From the NCBI GenBank assembly GCA_039720395.1, contig CM077821.1:42902792-42966791 (forward strand): DNA of 64,000 bases, read 5' to 3'. Below, piece after piece: positions 1-12,700 of the stretch. Numbering within the stretch: position 1 is the first letter of the stretch; each line of letters starts with the position of its first letter. The notes under the pieces were generated by a model. That model was given only the letters and a program-made list of their open reading frames with translations. It had not been told where the DNA came from and made no database searches. This stretch comes from Liquidambar formosana (taxonomy: Eukaryota > Streptophyta > Magnoliopsida > Saxifragales > Altingiaceae). A program made the translations under genes and the position numbers.

Positions 1-4
1 ATTT

Positions 5-492
5 ATTTATTGATAAACAACTAAAAGATTATATATATATATATATATATAAAAGAAAAATGCCAAAGAGCTTAAATTTTTGTCCAACTGATGTGGTAGC
101 TATCAAATTTGCTCATTAGAAACAATTATCTATTTAATTGATGTGTACAAATAAAAATAAAAATTGATTTGCCAAGTTGCCACCTCATTTGCCATCTCTA
201 TACGTGCATCTCCATTGTAATAATTCTTTTTATTTATTTCTACATATGAGTAATGCTACATAACCCTTTTTTTTTTTTTACTCAAATCTACTTACTCAAA
301 TGAGGTGGCAATTTAGCAAATCAATTTTTTTATTTTTTATTTTGCAAATCAATTAAAAATTTAATTAAATAAATAATTGTTTTTAAACAGCAAATTTGAC
401 AGCTGCCACATCAGTTGGACAGAAAATTTAAATTGTTTTTAGCATTTTTCTTATATATATATATATTATCTTTTAATTGTTTATCAATAATA
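5..492. mobile_element. Fold-back (TIR) element, non-coding
   Basis: The two halves are long imperfect inverted repeats. The left arm (TTGATAAACAACTAAAAGA, then an AT microsatellite, then TGTCCAACTGATGTGG near 80-96) is mirrored in the right arm (CCACATCAGTTGGACA near 405-420, then TTTAATTGTTTATCAA near 472-487). A shorter inner pair, CCACCTCATTTG and CAAATGAGGTGG, flanks the centre near 180-310. No coding potential is seen. This is the layout of a fold-back MITE of about 490 bp; the left end lies at the window edge and may extend outside it. Confidence 0.7.
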
Positions 493-757
493 ATTAAAAA
501 ATTCAAAAGTATTGGATGAACTATTGGATTGGTGAGTTATACGTATTTAACATGGAAGTTATCATCCACTAAGGGTAGTTAGGGTATTTTGAAAAAATTT
601 GAATATGATTTAACGGATAAATGAACGGAAGTTAGAAGGAGGGGTCTCTTTGTAGTTATTTTGTAAAGTAAGGGTGTCAGTGTAATTTTAAAAACGTAAG
701 GGGGTGTATCTGTAATAGTCAAATTTTAGAGGGGTCTTATTGTAATTTATCCTTTTT

Positions 758-1186
758 TGTATATATTATTATTTCCCATTTTCAACTATCTAATCTAATT
801 TGTACTCAGCAGGGCTGCTAATTGCATCAAAAAGTTGCACAACAATTTCACCACTCACATTAACCACTTTCATGTTCATCTGGTTGCCTAGTGAATGTTC
901 ATGAGTGTGGTTTTATTCTATTAATTTTCTCATTTACGTATGTCACAATTGTAATAAAAAAGGCCCTGTTGTGAATCATTATGCCTATACTTTGCAGGTA
1001 GACCAGATTTTGCACAAGTGTATGGCTTCATTGGGAGCGTAAAATTTTTTTGATTTGGTCATTAAGGTCGGTCTTGATTGTAATGCTCATAAATCTGTTT
1101 AGTTTATTAACTTTCAACTCTTCAAGTATTGAGTTTTATGTTTAAATTCTGGTTCAATTTTCAATTACAAGTGAATAACTTATAAT
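758..1186 (+). pseudogene. Inverted, internally deleted copy of part of the RVE gene
   Basis: Read on the plus strand, this segment matches the minus strand of 12635-13520, the region around exon 6 of the RVE-like gene. It keeps intron 5 sequence, the splice acceptor (TTTGCAG at 991-997) and the first 43 bases of exon 6 (998-1040, encoding [14 protein letters not shown], with one E-to-Q change). It then jumps over roughly 445 bp and resumes in intron 6 (GATTTGGTCATTAAGGTC). Because intron sequence is present it is a DNA-level copy, not a retrocopy. It cannot make a protein. Confidence 0.85.
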
Positions 1187-4100
1187 CCAAGTTTAACTCC
1201 CAACATGAATAAAATTTTAAAAATCAAGGTGAAAATATTGTGAGAGAGAGAGAGCAGAGAACAAGGTCGGAGTGCGCCTAGCATTTGACCTCTGAACATT
1301 ATGAACTTCAATTGGAAGAGGATTTTTCACAATCTGCTATCAAGATTGTTAGGCTTGATAGCGCATGCCTATAGCCTAAGTAAGGGCAAAAGGTGGGTTG
1401 AGTAAGCCACAGATCATATTAATACAAGAAATCAAATAATTTTTTTTTATAAAAACAATATCAAGATCAAAAATACTTTGAAGAAAAGAAAACAAAATGA
1501 AATATAGTGTGCAGATTAGAAACTTTATTATTATAAATTTTTGTTTTTCATTTTTTTCAATGGAAGTAAGATGAGGAACAGCATCTGATGGGCTGTGGGC
1601 ATGAAGCCCAGTTTAGCCCCCCATGTACCTGCCGTTGAATAGGCAAACGATCCATCCATCTCTTATTGGGTCAGGCCGCCAGGGCTTGTTCGCCGCTTCA
1701 ATTCCTTCGACAATGGCGTACTTTGCCCGCTTCCAGTCTCCTGTTCTCTCTCACAGCTCTCTGATTCGTCGTCCGTTGACGTTCATTCGCCGTCATCCAG
1801 CCTTTTGCCGGCCGATTCAGCTGCCATAACTGGTATGTGAATACCTGCTGTATCTCTGTCATTGTTTTTCAAATCTAAATCTTTCTCTTTTGTTTCATAT
1901 ATGAAATTTAGAGTTAAAGGTGAAGTAATTGTAGATTCTAGGTTTTTTATTTGGGTGTTTTGGAAATTCATATAGGAAATTTGTAACAGTGTTATTTTTT
2001 ATCCGAATTTTTTTCCTGGTATAAGAAGAATTTAGTAAGGCGCCGTTTGTCTCGATAGAGAAAAATTTTCCAGGGAAAAGTTTCCTGAGGAAAATGATTA
2101 GGGTGAGATAATTTACTCCCGATTCTAAAGATACGTGAGCAATGGAGCCATATTGAAATTTTATTGACTACTGGCATTGGTTAGATTATTTTTTGTATTT
2201 ATAATTGTGGAATGGGATGAGGGTTAATTTTGGAAGCTAGGGTTTTTGAATCTCTCTCAATCTGTCTCTCTGTGTCACTCACGCACAATCACACGTTCAG
2301 TACTCTCAGGGTTTTCAATCGAGCTCGCCGCCGCTCCTCGCAGCTCTCCTGTTATGCCGCCGCTCGTCTTCTTCAACACCACAACTCTCCTGCTACATCG
2401 CGCATTGGGATCGAGCTCCAGCAGCTCAGGTACACCACCAACTTCACCTTCTTCTCCGGCAAACCACAGCTAATCCAATTGAAAGCTCCTGCGACTCTCC
2501 TTCCTTTTCTGTATACGGCTGCAACTTCACCTAGCCGCCACCACCGGAATCGCCATCAACTATTTCAACCTTCAAAAAGCCAACCCACAGTTTTATAGGG
2601 TAACCCATCTAGTTCCTGCTCCATTTTCTTTGACAATTATTTATTTATTTATTTAAATTTTTTTATGAAGCTTTGAGAATTGTCAAAATAAAATCATTTA
2701 TTAGTTTTGATTAATATGAATGTTCCAGTTTTTATTTTTTATTTTATTTTAAAATCTTATTCAGACCCAGTATGCATTTCATCATGGTTTATTTTGGTTA
2801 TACACTTATACCTCATCTATACCCATATGCATTTCAAATGGTCACATGAGAAATGCAGTTCAATGTATGATGAAATGCCTCAAAGAGGACTGAAAGTGTA
2901 TTTCTGACGACCATTTTCTTTGAGAACAACAAAAACTGTTAAAATATTAATGGTAGATTAAATTAGAACCAGTTTTTGATGAAATCAGTTTGTGCTTCTT
3001 ACACCGTGCTTGTTTATCCGTATGTACAATGAGGAATATCAATAAAATAGGTTCAGCTATTTTCTCCCTTCTTCTTGTTCCATTGTTTCTAAGGTGTTTG
3101 CTTTATTGCCCCAACAGATTTGAACTTAGTTGTATAAGGATATTTATTTTACTTCTTTTGTTTTTGGTCAATTTGAACTAGAACAGAGGTCGTTACGGTT
3201 TGAACTGAACCATTTTTTTTTCCCTAAGCAGTTGGTGACTTGTAATCTGAGTTAAATTCTTAATACCAAAAATTGTTAAACAGTATCAAGATGTTTATGT
3301 GGAGTGTGGTAGAAATGCATTGGATTGCACTCTCAAATGTATGGGGGAGGGGATTGGGGAAGGATTTCGTACCAATTCTTCAATTTGAGGATCGTAGATA
3401 TCTAAGAGATGGGATTGTCTATTTATTACTCCTCAAATATATATGATCCGATGAGCATGATGGAGAGTCATCCATGAAGACCGCAATGAGACTTACCAGA
3501 GCGATTGGTGTCTGTTCTTTGAGCTTGATGGAGAGTCATTCACTTGCATAAACAATATTTTGGGTTAAATAATCTTCATTTGTTTCAGTATAACTTGATT
3601 TATTTACATATCAGTGGATCATTAGATCAATATTTTTGGTAGGATAAGAAGCCAATTTGTTGATACTATTCAACTCTTCAGGTTTTCTTGTGTTTGTCTT
3701 CTTTTATTTTTGGAATTTGGTATTTTTGGTGGATATTTTCGAAATGAAAAAAAAAAAAACCGTTTTAATACGGATTTGGGTCATGACTCGGCTAAAATGG
3801 GTTTGGATTGACCCAGAGTAGCTGTAATAGATGTTTTGCAATTTTTGTTTTTTGAAATTTTATATTGTAGAGATCTAAAAATTAGTTGTGGTGGAAAGCA
3901 GCGAAAATAATATATGAATGCTTTTTTTTTGCTAAAAAAAAGCATAAATAAATGCTCTGGGTCAAAAACCAAAAATATCAAATGGGTCCGGGTCAGTATA
4001 AAATAGCATGGGTTTGGGGCAGGTTCTCATAACAATGTGAAAGGAGAGCGACGGACTGCAGAGTGACTGCGAGAGTTACGGATCATAAGGTTAGCAGCAC

Positions 4101-4694
4101 CTCTCCGAGTTGGGTTGGGTCTCTGCTTGCAATAAATGGGTGAGTTTGGGTTTTACTTAAATGGGTTCTTCACATAAATGGGTTGGGTTAGGTTTGGGTG
4201 ACATTTTGACTCAACCCATCTAAACCCTGCCCAAACCCACCCAATTGCCAAGCCTAGTGGGTGAGTGGGTGGGTGGGAATAGGGATATTGCACCGTGGGG
4301 CGGTGACTTACTCCAAGAGGGAGTAGAAAGTCAAATCAAGACCTTCTGCTTCTTGAGGTTTAAGTCTCACGAATCACTGCTCTTCAACCATTGGAGGTCT
4401 ATATTGGAGGTTTTTTAGAAAGGGGTGTTTTACCTTATTTGTTGATTTTTGGCATGCTTAGTCAGGTCTTATTTCAAGCTAGACTATGGACTATAGGATT
4501 ATCATTGGCACGTATTTCTGAGGTTTAAATCCAACGTTATGTCAATCTGAAATTTTGAAATTATCCTGTGTTGCCCACAATTGCTTTGAATCCAAAAGAT
4601 ACGCAGTTACGTGCACACGCACAGATTTATCATTTTTCATATGTATATAAGCCTTACTGTCATCTACTTATGTTTTCTTCAATCTATTGTTTTA
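1187..4694. other. Region upstream of MED4; possible unassigned 5' exons
   Basis: No conserved gene is recognised here. Two islands stand out as less AT-rich than their surroundings. The first, 1615-1835, has a short ORF starting MAYFARFQSPVLSH and a possible donor (CTG|GTATGTG) just after its stop. The second is 2230-2600, a pyrimidine-rich ORF. Either could be an untranslated first exon of MED4, because a plausible acceptor (TTTTAG near 4690-4695) lies 35 bases before the MED4 start. A degenerate transposon-like stretch rich in GGGTTTGGG-type words spans 3960-4260. RNA data would be needed to assign any exon. Confidence 0.3.
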
Positions 4695-4729
4695 GGTTTC
4701 TTTGAAGAAGGAGGAGGAGGAAGTCCAAA

Positions 4730-5983
4730 ATGCTGCAAAGTGTGCCACACCAGATTGTGCAATCCCCAGCCAGGCTAGGCCTGTCAAACCCAACTTCGCC
4801 TTCTCTTCAAAACCCTACAGCAGCCAAACTCTCCTCCCAAATCCCACAATCTCACCACCCCCACCAACAGTTGAATTTGTCAACCACCACCACAACAACA
4901 TCCTCCACCCTCCTTTCTCTCCTCCCACCTCTCTCTAGAGCCCAATCTCTTCTCCTCCAAATGGCCTCCCTTGCCTCCAGACTCTTTGAAGTCTCGCCCC
5001 AACGATCTGTTTGGCTCAATTCCTTCCGCGGCTCGCTTCCTACTTTTCTCTCTTCCCAAACCGTATCCTCAACCCCACCACCTCCACTTGACTCCTCTCC
5101 TTCCTCTGCCAAAGAAATCCTCTCTCTCTTCACATCCCTTCAAACCCAGCTTTTTGAAGCTGTCGCGGAACTTCAAGAAATCCTTGATCTTCAAGACGCT
5201 ACTCTGAAGGTCACTCGCGAAATCCGGTCCAAAGATTCCGCTATCCTGGCATTTGCTGACAAACTTAAACAAGCTGAGCGGGTTCTTGACATTCTCGTTG
5301 ATGATTACTCTGATTATCGTCGTCCCAAACGATCAAAACCAGAAGATAATTTAGAAGATGATTCTTCTTGTATTACAACTGTTGCATCTCAGTTGAATTT
5401 GTCAGATATTTTATCATGCGCCCATCGGATTAGCTACACGACCTTTGCACCACCAGAATTTGGTGCCGGGCAGGCTCCCCTTCGTGGGGCACTCCCTCCC
5501 GCCCCACAGGAGGAGCAAATGCGCGCTTCTCAGCTATACAATTTCGCTGACCTTGATGTTGGTTTGCCAGCAGAAATCAAGGATAAAACAATTGAGACAT
5601 TCATTGAAACCCCAGCTCCACAACCCTCGGATTCAAATCCACTTGCCAATCTGTCTGCAATTCAGGGTCTGCTTCCTCCAAATATCATGGTTCCCTCAGG
5701 TTGGAAACCTGGGATGCCAGTGGAATTGCCAAGCGATTTACCAATTGTGGCACCCCCACGTGGATGGAAGCCTGGGGACCCTGTTCCATTGCCACCGTTG
5801 GATTCTGTTCCTGTTCCTTCTAGGGTTGAGGAGCAAATATCTCGACCCGTTGCTGCTCCAGGATTACAGAAGGCGCCTGAGACAATACAAGTTCGACATG
5901 TTGACCTGGATATCACCCTGGATCAAGATGATGATAGTAGCGATTACAGTAGTGATGAAGGAAGCTCTGATGATGAAGATTGA
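4730..5983 (+). CDS. MED4: Mediator of RNA polymerase II transcription subunit 4
   Basis: Encodes 417 residues in one exon. MED4 belongs to the middle module of Mediator, the nuclear complex that links transcription factors to RNA polymerase II. The N-terminus (MLQSVPHQIVQSPARLGL) matches plant MED4 as I know it, which fixes the start. After a Pro/Gln/Thr-rich stretch (about 20-125), a helical segment at about 128-200 (LFEAVAELQEILDLQDA, DKLKQAERVLDILVDDYSDY) is the Med4 core. It is followed by the family signature TFAPPEFGAGQAPLRGALPP (about 238-257) and QLYNFADLDVGLP. Two repeats built on WKPG follow at about 327 and 346, and the tail is acidic and Ser-rich (about 395-417). The frame is intact, with no stop or shift. 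It is the leftmost gene of a block that keeps Arabidopsis order with the RVE gene to its right. Confidence 0.95.
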   Translation: MLQSVPHQIVQSPARLGLSNPTSPSLQNPTAAKLSSQIPQSHHPHQQLNLSTTTTTTSSTLLSLLPPLSRAQSLLLQMASLASRLFEVSPQRSVWLNSFRGSLPTFLSSQTVSSTPPPPLDSSPSSAKEILSLFTSLQTQLFEAVAELQEILDLQDATLKVTREIRSKDSAILAFADKLKQAERVLDILVDDYSDYRRPKRSKPEDNLEDDSSCITTVASQLNLSDILSCAHRISYTTFAPPEFGAGQAPLRGALPPAPQEEQMRASQLYNFADLDVGLPAEIKDKTIETFIETPAPQPSDSNPLANLSAIQGLLPPNIMVPSGWKPGMPVELPSDLPIVAPPRGWKPGDPVPLPPLDSVPVPSRVEEQISRPVAAPGLQKAPETIQVRHVDLDITLDQDDDSSDYSSDEGSSDDED

Positions 5984-8900
5984 CAGTCAGCTAGGTGATG
6001 CTTTGAGTTGTTGATATGTTTGTAGTATTAAAGGTAAGGATATTTGCAAAATATACTCATTTTAACATTTGAACTAAATGAAATTCCTTTGAGTTGTAAA
6101 TGCAGTTCCTTTTTAATATAATAAGCTATTAAACTTTCATTTCATTCTTTATACACATAGATCTACACGCTTTACATATATTTGTTTCCCTATGAGATTG
6201 TCTAGACTCTAGATTAATAGGTTTTTGTTTAATTTTGAGTTTCTTAAATGAGCAGAAAATTATGAGTTAGCATTGCTAGTGGGCTGAAATAAGAGTACTA
6301 CAAAACTAGTATGGCTTTATCCTTTGGAAATCACCAAGAAGGCTTTTTTGATCGGTGATACTGTGATAGAAGTGTTCGGAGGGAACAAGAAAGATCTCCA
6401 TGTGACAAAGGACATGATAGGGTTCCTAAAGAGAGTTAAAACGTGATGAGCCATTATTATTATTTAAAGACGAATATAAAAAATCAAGCGATTTATTGAG
6501 ACTATTAAGGAGATATATTGTGGATGAACAGGTATTTCTCTAATTAACTTAAGGTCAATGTTGAACAACAAAAGAATGCTTTTCTCATTTTGCACAATTT
6601 TTTTATGAACAAACAAGGCATATATGAGAAGATTTTTCATGTTGTATGTTTGCTAATGAAGGTTTTAATTTGATAATTTGATGGGCTAAATGTTGAATTT
6701 GAACTACTGAAAGATACTTGTAAAAAAAAAGAAAAAAAAAGTGTAGTTCTATCCCAGTGGGACATATAAAATGAAATATGAGCAAAATTAAGATTACAAA
6801 ATTTTTTTGCTGATAAAAAAAAATAAAAATAAAATTAAGAGTACAAAACTAATGTTTGCTAGGTGGGTATTGGGTACAGATCGTGGGTATTGTGGGAATT
6901 TGATCTATTTGGGAATCACTTTCCTGACCCAACCAAACGTGGGAATGGGAATGGGAATGGTAGAGGGAATCTTACTTTCCATTATCGCGAACCAAACGTG
7001 GGAATGGGTGTCAGTACCACGCATTCCCATTCTTAAGTGATGGCCCATTCTCAGAACTTACATTCCCAACCCGTGAACCAAACGCACCCTTAGGGTCAGG
7101 CCTTAAGGTAATAAGGTATTCTTTCCTGGTCCTTGCGTTAAGCTGAGCCTGTAGGCTTAATGTCTTACATCTCTCAAAAAATCTGTACTTTGATTTATGC
7201 TGAATTTAATCTATAGTAAAAAAATCTATTTATTGTCCTCACAAAATAATGCGGGAATTTCACTATTAATTTGTGAATTGTTCATGACCCTTGGTATATT
7301 TGAGGATGATTAACAATTTATTGACACTATTAGTCACAGTTTTCATTTTTCCTTTCTTCTTATTAGCAATAAAAGTTGTGGTTTGAAATTTGTTTCTTTC
7401 TGGATGAAATTTGGATGGAAGACCTGATTGAGACTATTTGCTATCATTATGCAGGTCACCAATGGTGTACTCAGGAATATGGGGTCCCTGCGCTTGAAGA
7501 TGTCTAGCCAAGGCCAGAAGATATTAATAGTCGTATTATTTATTCTTTTTATCCTAGGTTCAAGCTAAACCATTACAGGCTCAAACTGATTATCCGGCCA
7601 ATATGTCAAGTTACATAAACCATATTCGCATTTCTCGGCCAAACACTGCTTAGTATAGTGTGAGCCTTTACAATTATATCCATTGTAGTTGTTATCCAAA
7701 ACTGTGGGAGCAATATAACCCACTTTCCCTGTCCAAAATCTATAACAAAGTGCATGGGTATCAAGTGTTGGGATTCATCCCCACAAAAGCCTTGAGCTCT
7801 CTTGCTTCAATTACCATTGATTTTCAGGCCATCTAGTGAGCCAGAGACCCCATTCTGATTCCCAAACTCGTAAAACTCAGATTCTATGGTTTCAGCCAAT
7901 GGTTATAGTTAATCCTTTCTTAGTATCGGTGTCTAGTTTCCACTGGCTCTAAATGCTGAAGTGGAACATAGAATGTTGCCCATGAAATATGGTGGTGCAT
8001 CCATTTTGATGTAGAGTAGGAATATCTGTGGTTTTCAAACAACCAATGAATAATGGTCTAATAAATGCCAAAATGGAGTTAGTGACCATCAAAGAGATTT
8101 GACATTCACAGCAAAGATGGCATCAAATTATACAACTATGGCAGAATCATAATTAAACTATAAGTAATCAAAAGATTAGGATTTGGTGAAGGATCAAAAT
8201 ATGGAGGGTGTAACTGATATTTGTCCATGCTACTCATCTATTTTAGACATTCTAAAGAGCTCTTATACGCTTTTAAATCTCCAAACTGAACCTTGAGTTT
8301 TATGTTTTTGTTATTAGTTTATGATATGGCTTATTGTTTGCTTATGTATTTTATTGGCAATATTTATTCAATAGGGTCATTTTGATGCAAGGAAAATTAA
8401 TCATTGCAATTTGATGTACCTTGTTCAATGAGTACTCAAGAAAGTAATTTGGCAAAAGAAAAAAAAACAAAAACTGAAGCAACAAAGTGTTTTGGCAAGA
8501 TGGTGTATACCATAGTAAAAATAAGAGGTATTCCGTCGTGATTGTGTGTGCGCATTTTTTCTTCACTTTTGGTTGGTGGACTAAGGGTTGTGATTGTGTT
8601 ATCCTATTACATTTTTCTTTCCTTTCATTTTACCCTTAACAACCAAACACAAGAAAAATAATAAAACTTGGAAGAATATTTTTCGACCTTTATTGATGCA
8701 TTAACATAATTTTATATAGCCTCTAAAAAAGTGTCATTTTGTCTAACATTTTTTAAACTTCTTTTTCAGCATCGTCACCCCACAGACCGGACTTCCTCAT
8801 TTTCAAATATTTACTTTTTCCTTTCGTTTTTCTTTTTATAACATAACATATGCTACCCGGGTAATCCAAATTTGGCAAATTAAGTGGTGGTCTAGAACAG

Positions 8901-9754
8901 CGGCACAACGGCAAGCATCCCTGTTAAAATTGTAATCATCTGGATAAAAATGAAACCATACTATTAATACATCACGCTACTTAGAGCATCTCCAGTCGTG
9001 AGTTAAAAATGGTGAGCTATTGCTATTTTAGCACATGCTACAGTGTCAAATGCTATAATTTAGCACAAAGTCCTCCAATGGTGCAAATTTATGGTATGCT
9101 ATTTTTTGGACTGTGTGCAAAGCCTTAGTCGAGAAAGGGTATACAAAAGGGGGTCGTGCGGAAAGTGAGGAAGGATTACTGGTTGGGGAAATTGAGATGC
9201 TTGAAAGCAAGAGATGGAAAAAGAAAAATCAAGGCAAGAGAAGAAACAGCAAAATTCAGAAACCGAAGCATGAAACCTTATTATAAATACTTGGATACTC
9301 ACAGCTACACAGCTTAGGCGAAACGTAGGGCGCAAAATTGAACGCAGGCACACGGGCATTGCCTTCAAAAAAAATAAAAATAAATAAAACTACCAGCTCA
9401 CGCATATTACAAGATATACATATCACTATACTATCAACAAACAATTCCATCACAGCCACTACTGGACAATAACTTCCGTTCAGATTTTGAAGATCAGTTG
9501 AAGGTTTCTTCAATTCAGCATCCTCTGGAGCTCAACCGGCAGTGGCTGCATATAAGTCTCAAGCTTCAAGGCGTGCAGTGTAAGAACACTTGACGCTTTT
9601 CATCCACAAAGCTGGTAAAGAAAACATAGTAATTTCAGTTAAATGTCCCCAAGTAAGAGTAAAGGTAGATCATGCAGGGAAAAGGGGCAGAAAATAATGA
9701 AATAAATAAATAAATTAGAAGCGAAGTACCACTAAAGCAAATTGTTAGTGCTAC
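5984..9754. other. Intergenic region between MED4 and RVE
   Basis: Holds the 3' flanks of the two convergent genes and no further gene that I can support. Near 6870-7092 is a transposon-like segment with repeated GTGGGAATGGGAATGGG-type words, ending in AACCAAACGCACCCTTA. Its reverse complement begins GGGTGCGTTTGGTT, a common end of non-autonomous plant DNA transposons. A second short fragment at about 8982-9110 opens with GAGCATCTCCAGT, another familiar MITE terminus. Short ORFs at 8351-8566 and 9099-9513 lack any recognisable domain. Confidence 0.4.
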
Positions 9755-12700
9755 TCAGCAGTTCAACACAATATCATCGTTCTGGTTCTTGGCGACGCTT
9801 CCTGCAGCAACTCCCACTATTTTGGTATCGACATCATATGATGACAGGACCTTCCTCTGGACCAAGCAATTAAGTAAACCGGTAAAGGTTATGGAATAAT
9901 CATTTAATTTACAGGTTTCACACCTGTTCAGATATGGAAAAAAACAAATCGATAAAAAGCATAGTCAAATAAACTATTCTTCTCAGAAATATTCCATAAG
10001 ATAAGAATATTTATTAATTGTTTTCCCTCCATAGTTCAAACCTTGGAAAAATGAAGTTGAAATCATAGGCATTCAAGAATGTGAAGAGGCTGATGGAAAG
10101 CCTGATGTCATTAGTCATTTCCTTCCACATGCAATTTTCATTAAATTTTGAGATGGAACAATCTTGTCAAGAGGTTCAATTTATTTATTGAATAAACTGG
10201 CAACCATATCCTCAAAAATTTTTGTCTTGGCAGATAAATCTTCTGAGTTTCATACCCTGAGGAAGCCATCCAATAATAGGATAATAATAGGCATAATTCT
10301 TAGTATATTTTATATTTTGCATTTGCATCAGCTAATTGGAAGCACTCATTCTTCACACAGTTGCTGCATCATACACAGGCAAAATCAGGATTCGAAACCA
10401 CAGGCAGGGGAACTTTTCAGGATAAATTTTGATCACTCTGGATGATTGGAAGGCCCATCTGGTCCATCGTTGGCCCACCAGATATCCCACATGGATACCA
10501 ACAGGACTTCCTTTCTGCATGCGTATCCCGCAGATGGCACAGGATAGAGGTAAAGTTCATTCAAATTCCTGATTAGGCTACTTCTTTTGCCTTCCCCTTG
10601 AATATGATTATCCAAACCTCCATAAGCACATAATATCTTGCATACATGGCTTACAAGTAGAAAATCAATACCCAATAATCGATGGACCCACTTAAGAGAC
10701 CTACATGTTGAAAAATTCAGAGATTGGATGAATTTCAGAATTAGGATCATCTTCATATGATAGAACCATGTTTCTTTAAGTGATTATACTAGTATTCTCT
10801 CACTATGTACGGATTTTATTTTATTTTTTTTCATTTTATGTTCTCTCTTTTCTTAAGCTATTTTGATAATATATTTTTTTAAATTAAATTAATAATTAGA
10901 TTCAAAAAACTTACACCTTGAGGCTTATGCCTCACCTTGCAAGGGAGTAAATGCCTTGTCTTTGATTTCACCTTTAAAATAACTGCCAACAACCAAATGG
11001 AGTATAAAGGAAAATACTCTCCGAGATAGTTGATATAAAGCAAGCAGCCAGTGAATATTATATTTCATGCATGAACTGATAAGTACTTGCATACCACATA
11101 TAAATATAATTTTGGATTGTCTCTTAAGTATTAACTAATACCTATAGACTGTATTGGTTTCTTGATGATTGCATAGAAAAACATATACCTTCAATGAGAT
11201 AGAGCTAAAACTAAAAATGCCTGTAAACATAGCAAGGTACTTTCATTCTTCTATTTTAAAACAAATGAAAAGCAAAATACCAGAAGTAAATAGTCTTGCA
11301 ACTTGAGCAATCCTTAAAAGGGAACATGAATTTTTTTTTTTTAATTTTTAAAATAACTAAAATAAAAGCTTTATGCCTTTATGTGCCATTAAGAATAAAT
11401 GCTTTATGTGTCATTAAGAATATTATCACATGAGCAGAGAACATGAATACTCACAATTGGCTCAAAATCTGGGCTAGACAAGTTAAGGGTGAGGTTTCTC
11501 ATCAATAACAAAACCTGCACAAGACACCAAATAGACTCATATAAATGGTCAGGGAAAAATTGACTCAACAAAATTCACTCACTAACAGATGTCCTTTAAA
11601 GAGTTTGAGATAAAAACATACATTGATCAAGTGGTCATCAGACAACTTTGCGATCAAGAAATTAAAAAGACAGAGAGTATCCACATGCAAGAATCTCAAA
11701 GGGTTCAAGACATGGATCAAAGATTCAAAAGAAAATTCCAGGTCATTATGAAGTGAAAACAATGAGGATCTGCACATGTGCCCCAAAACTATATTAAAAC
11801 ACTTCATGGCATTTGAGCAAATGAAGATTGAATGTCACTACTAATTGACGCAGAACATCCTTAATAATTTTGATAGCGTCTATACATCATGCTATCCAAT
11901 AATTTTCCAGAAATGGACATGGTTGTTCCAAATATTAATTTTATAACTAACAACCGCACAAGCTATCTGATACCACATCCAGGCACAAGAAATATAAATC
12001 AGTGGCCAACATGTTGCCAAGACTGTCTATGTGCTGAGCTAGTTCATCTCATTCATGAATCAGATCATTATGAACCTAGCCTAAACTTTATTATAAGACT
12101 CAAAAATGTCAGATTACTGCTATCCAGGAATATACTTATATGATAGCAAACAAAAGTAAGCTTTCTCATGTGAGTCTCATTTCATCTTAATTTGACTATA
12201 TCCTGTATGTAGCCAACTCTTTTTGCCCTTTTCCAATGGCTAAAATCAGGTGGTCAGCCTAGTTTGAAGTTTCCCACCATCTATCCATGAAAGACTGCAG
12301 TAGTATGAAATAGATGAGAATAGGGAGAAGAACAAAGACAGGCCGTTAATTGTATTCTTACTTCATCTAATGCTACCATATAAATGTCAAAAGACTTTTC
12401 ACTTCTGTATACCTACTTTCTGAGTTAGATACAGTATAGTTATAAATAATAGTATCATATCATCCCGTGTACTCTTCTTTTTTGTTTTATAATAATTAAT
12501 ATACTTTACTTCACTAAAAAATTAAAAAATGAAAATGGTATCATGTCATACTTCATACTATGGTATTGTACCACATGCGTTAAGAATTTTCAATTTTATT
12601 TCTCAACTACCATTTTTCTACCTCAATTACTACATATAAGTTATTCACTTGTAATTGAAAATGGAGCCAGAATTTAAACATAAAACTCAATACTTGAAAA

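Noticed and set aside
2230..2598. 122-codon plus-strand ORF upstream of MED4
   Set aside because: Low-complexity Ser/Pro/Arg translation of a CT-rich leader-like sequence, with a second overlapping frame equally open; at most an untranslated exon.
3960..4260. Possible telomere-like or functional G-rich array
   Set aside because: The GGGTT/GGGTTTGGG words are irregular and end in a MITE-like terminus (complement of TAGGCTTGGCAATTGGG); an old transposon relic fits better.
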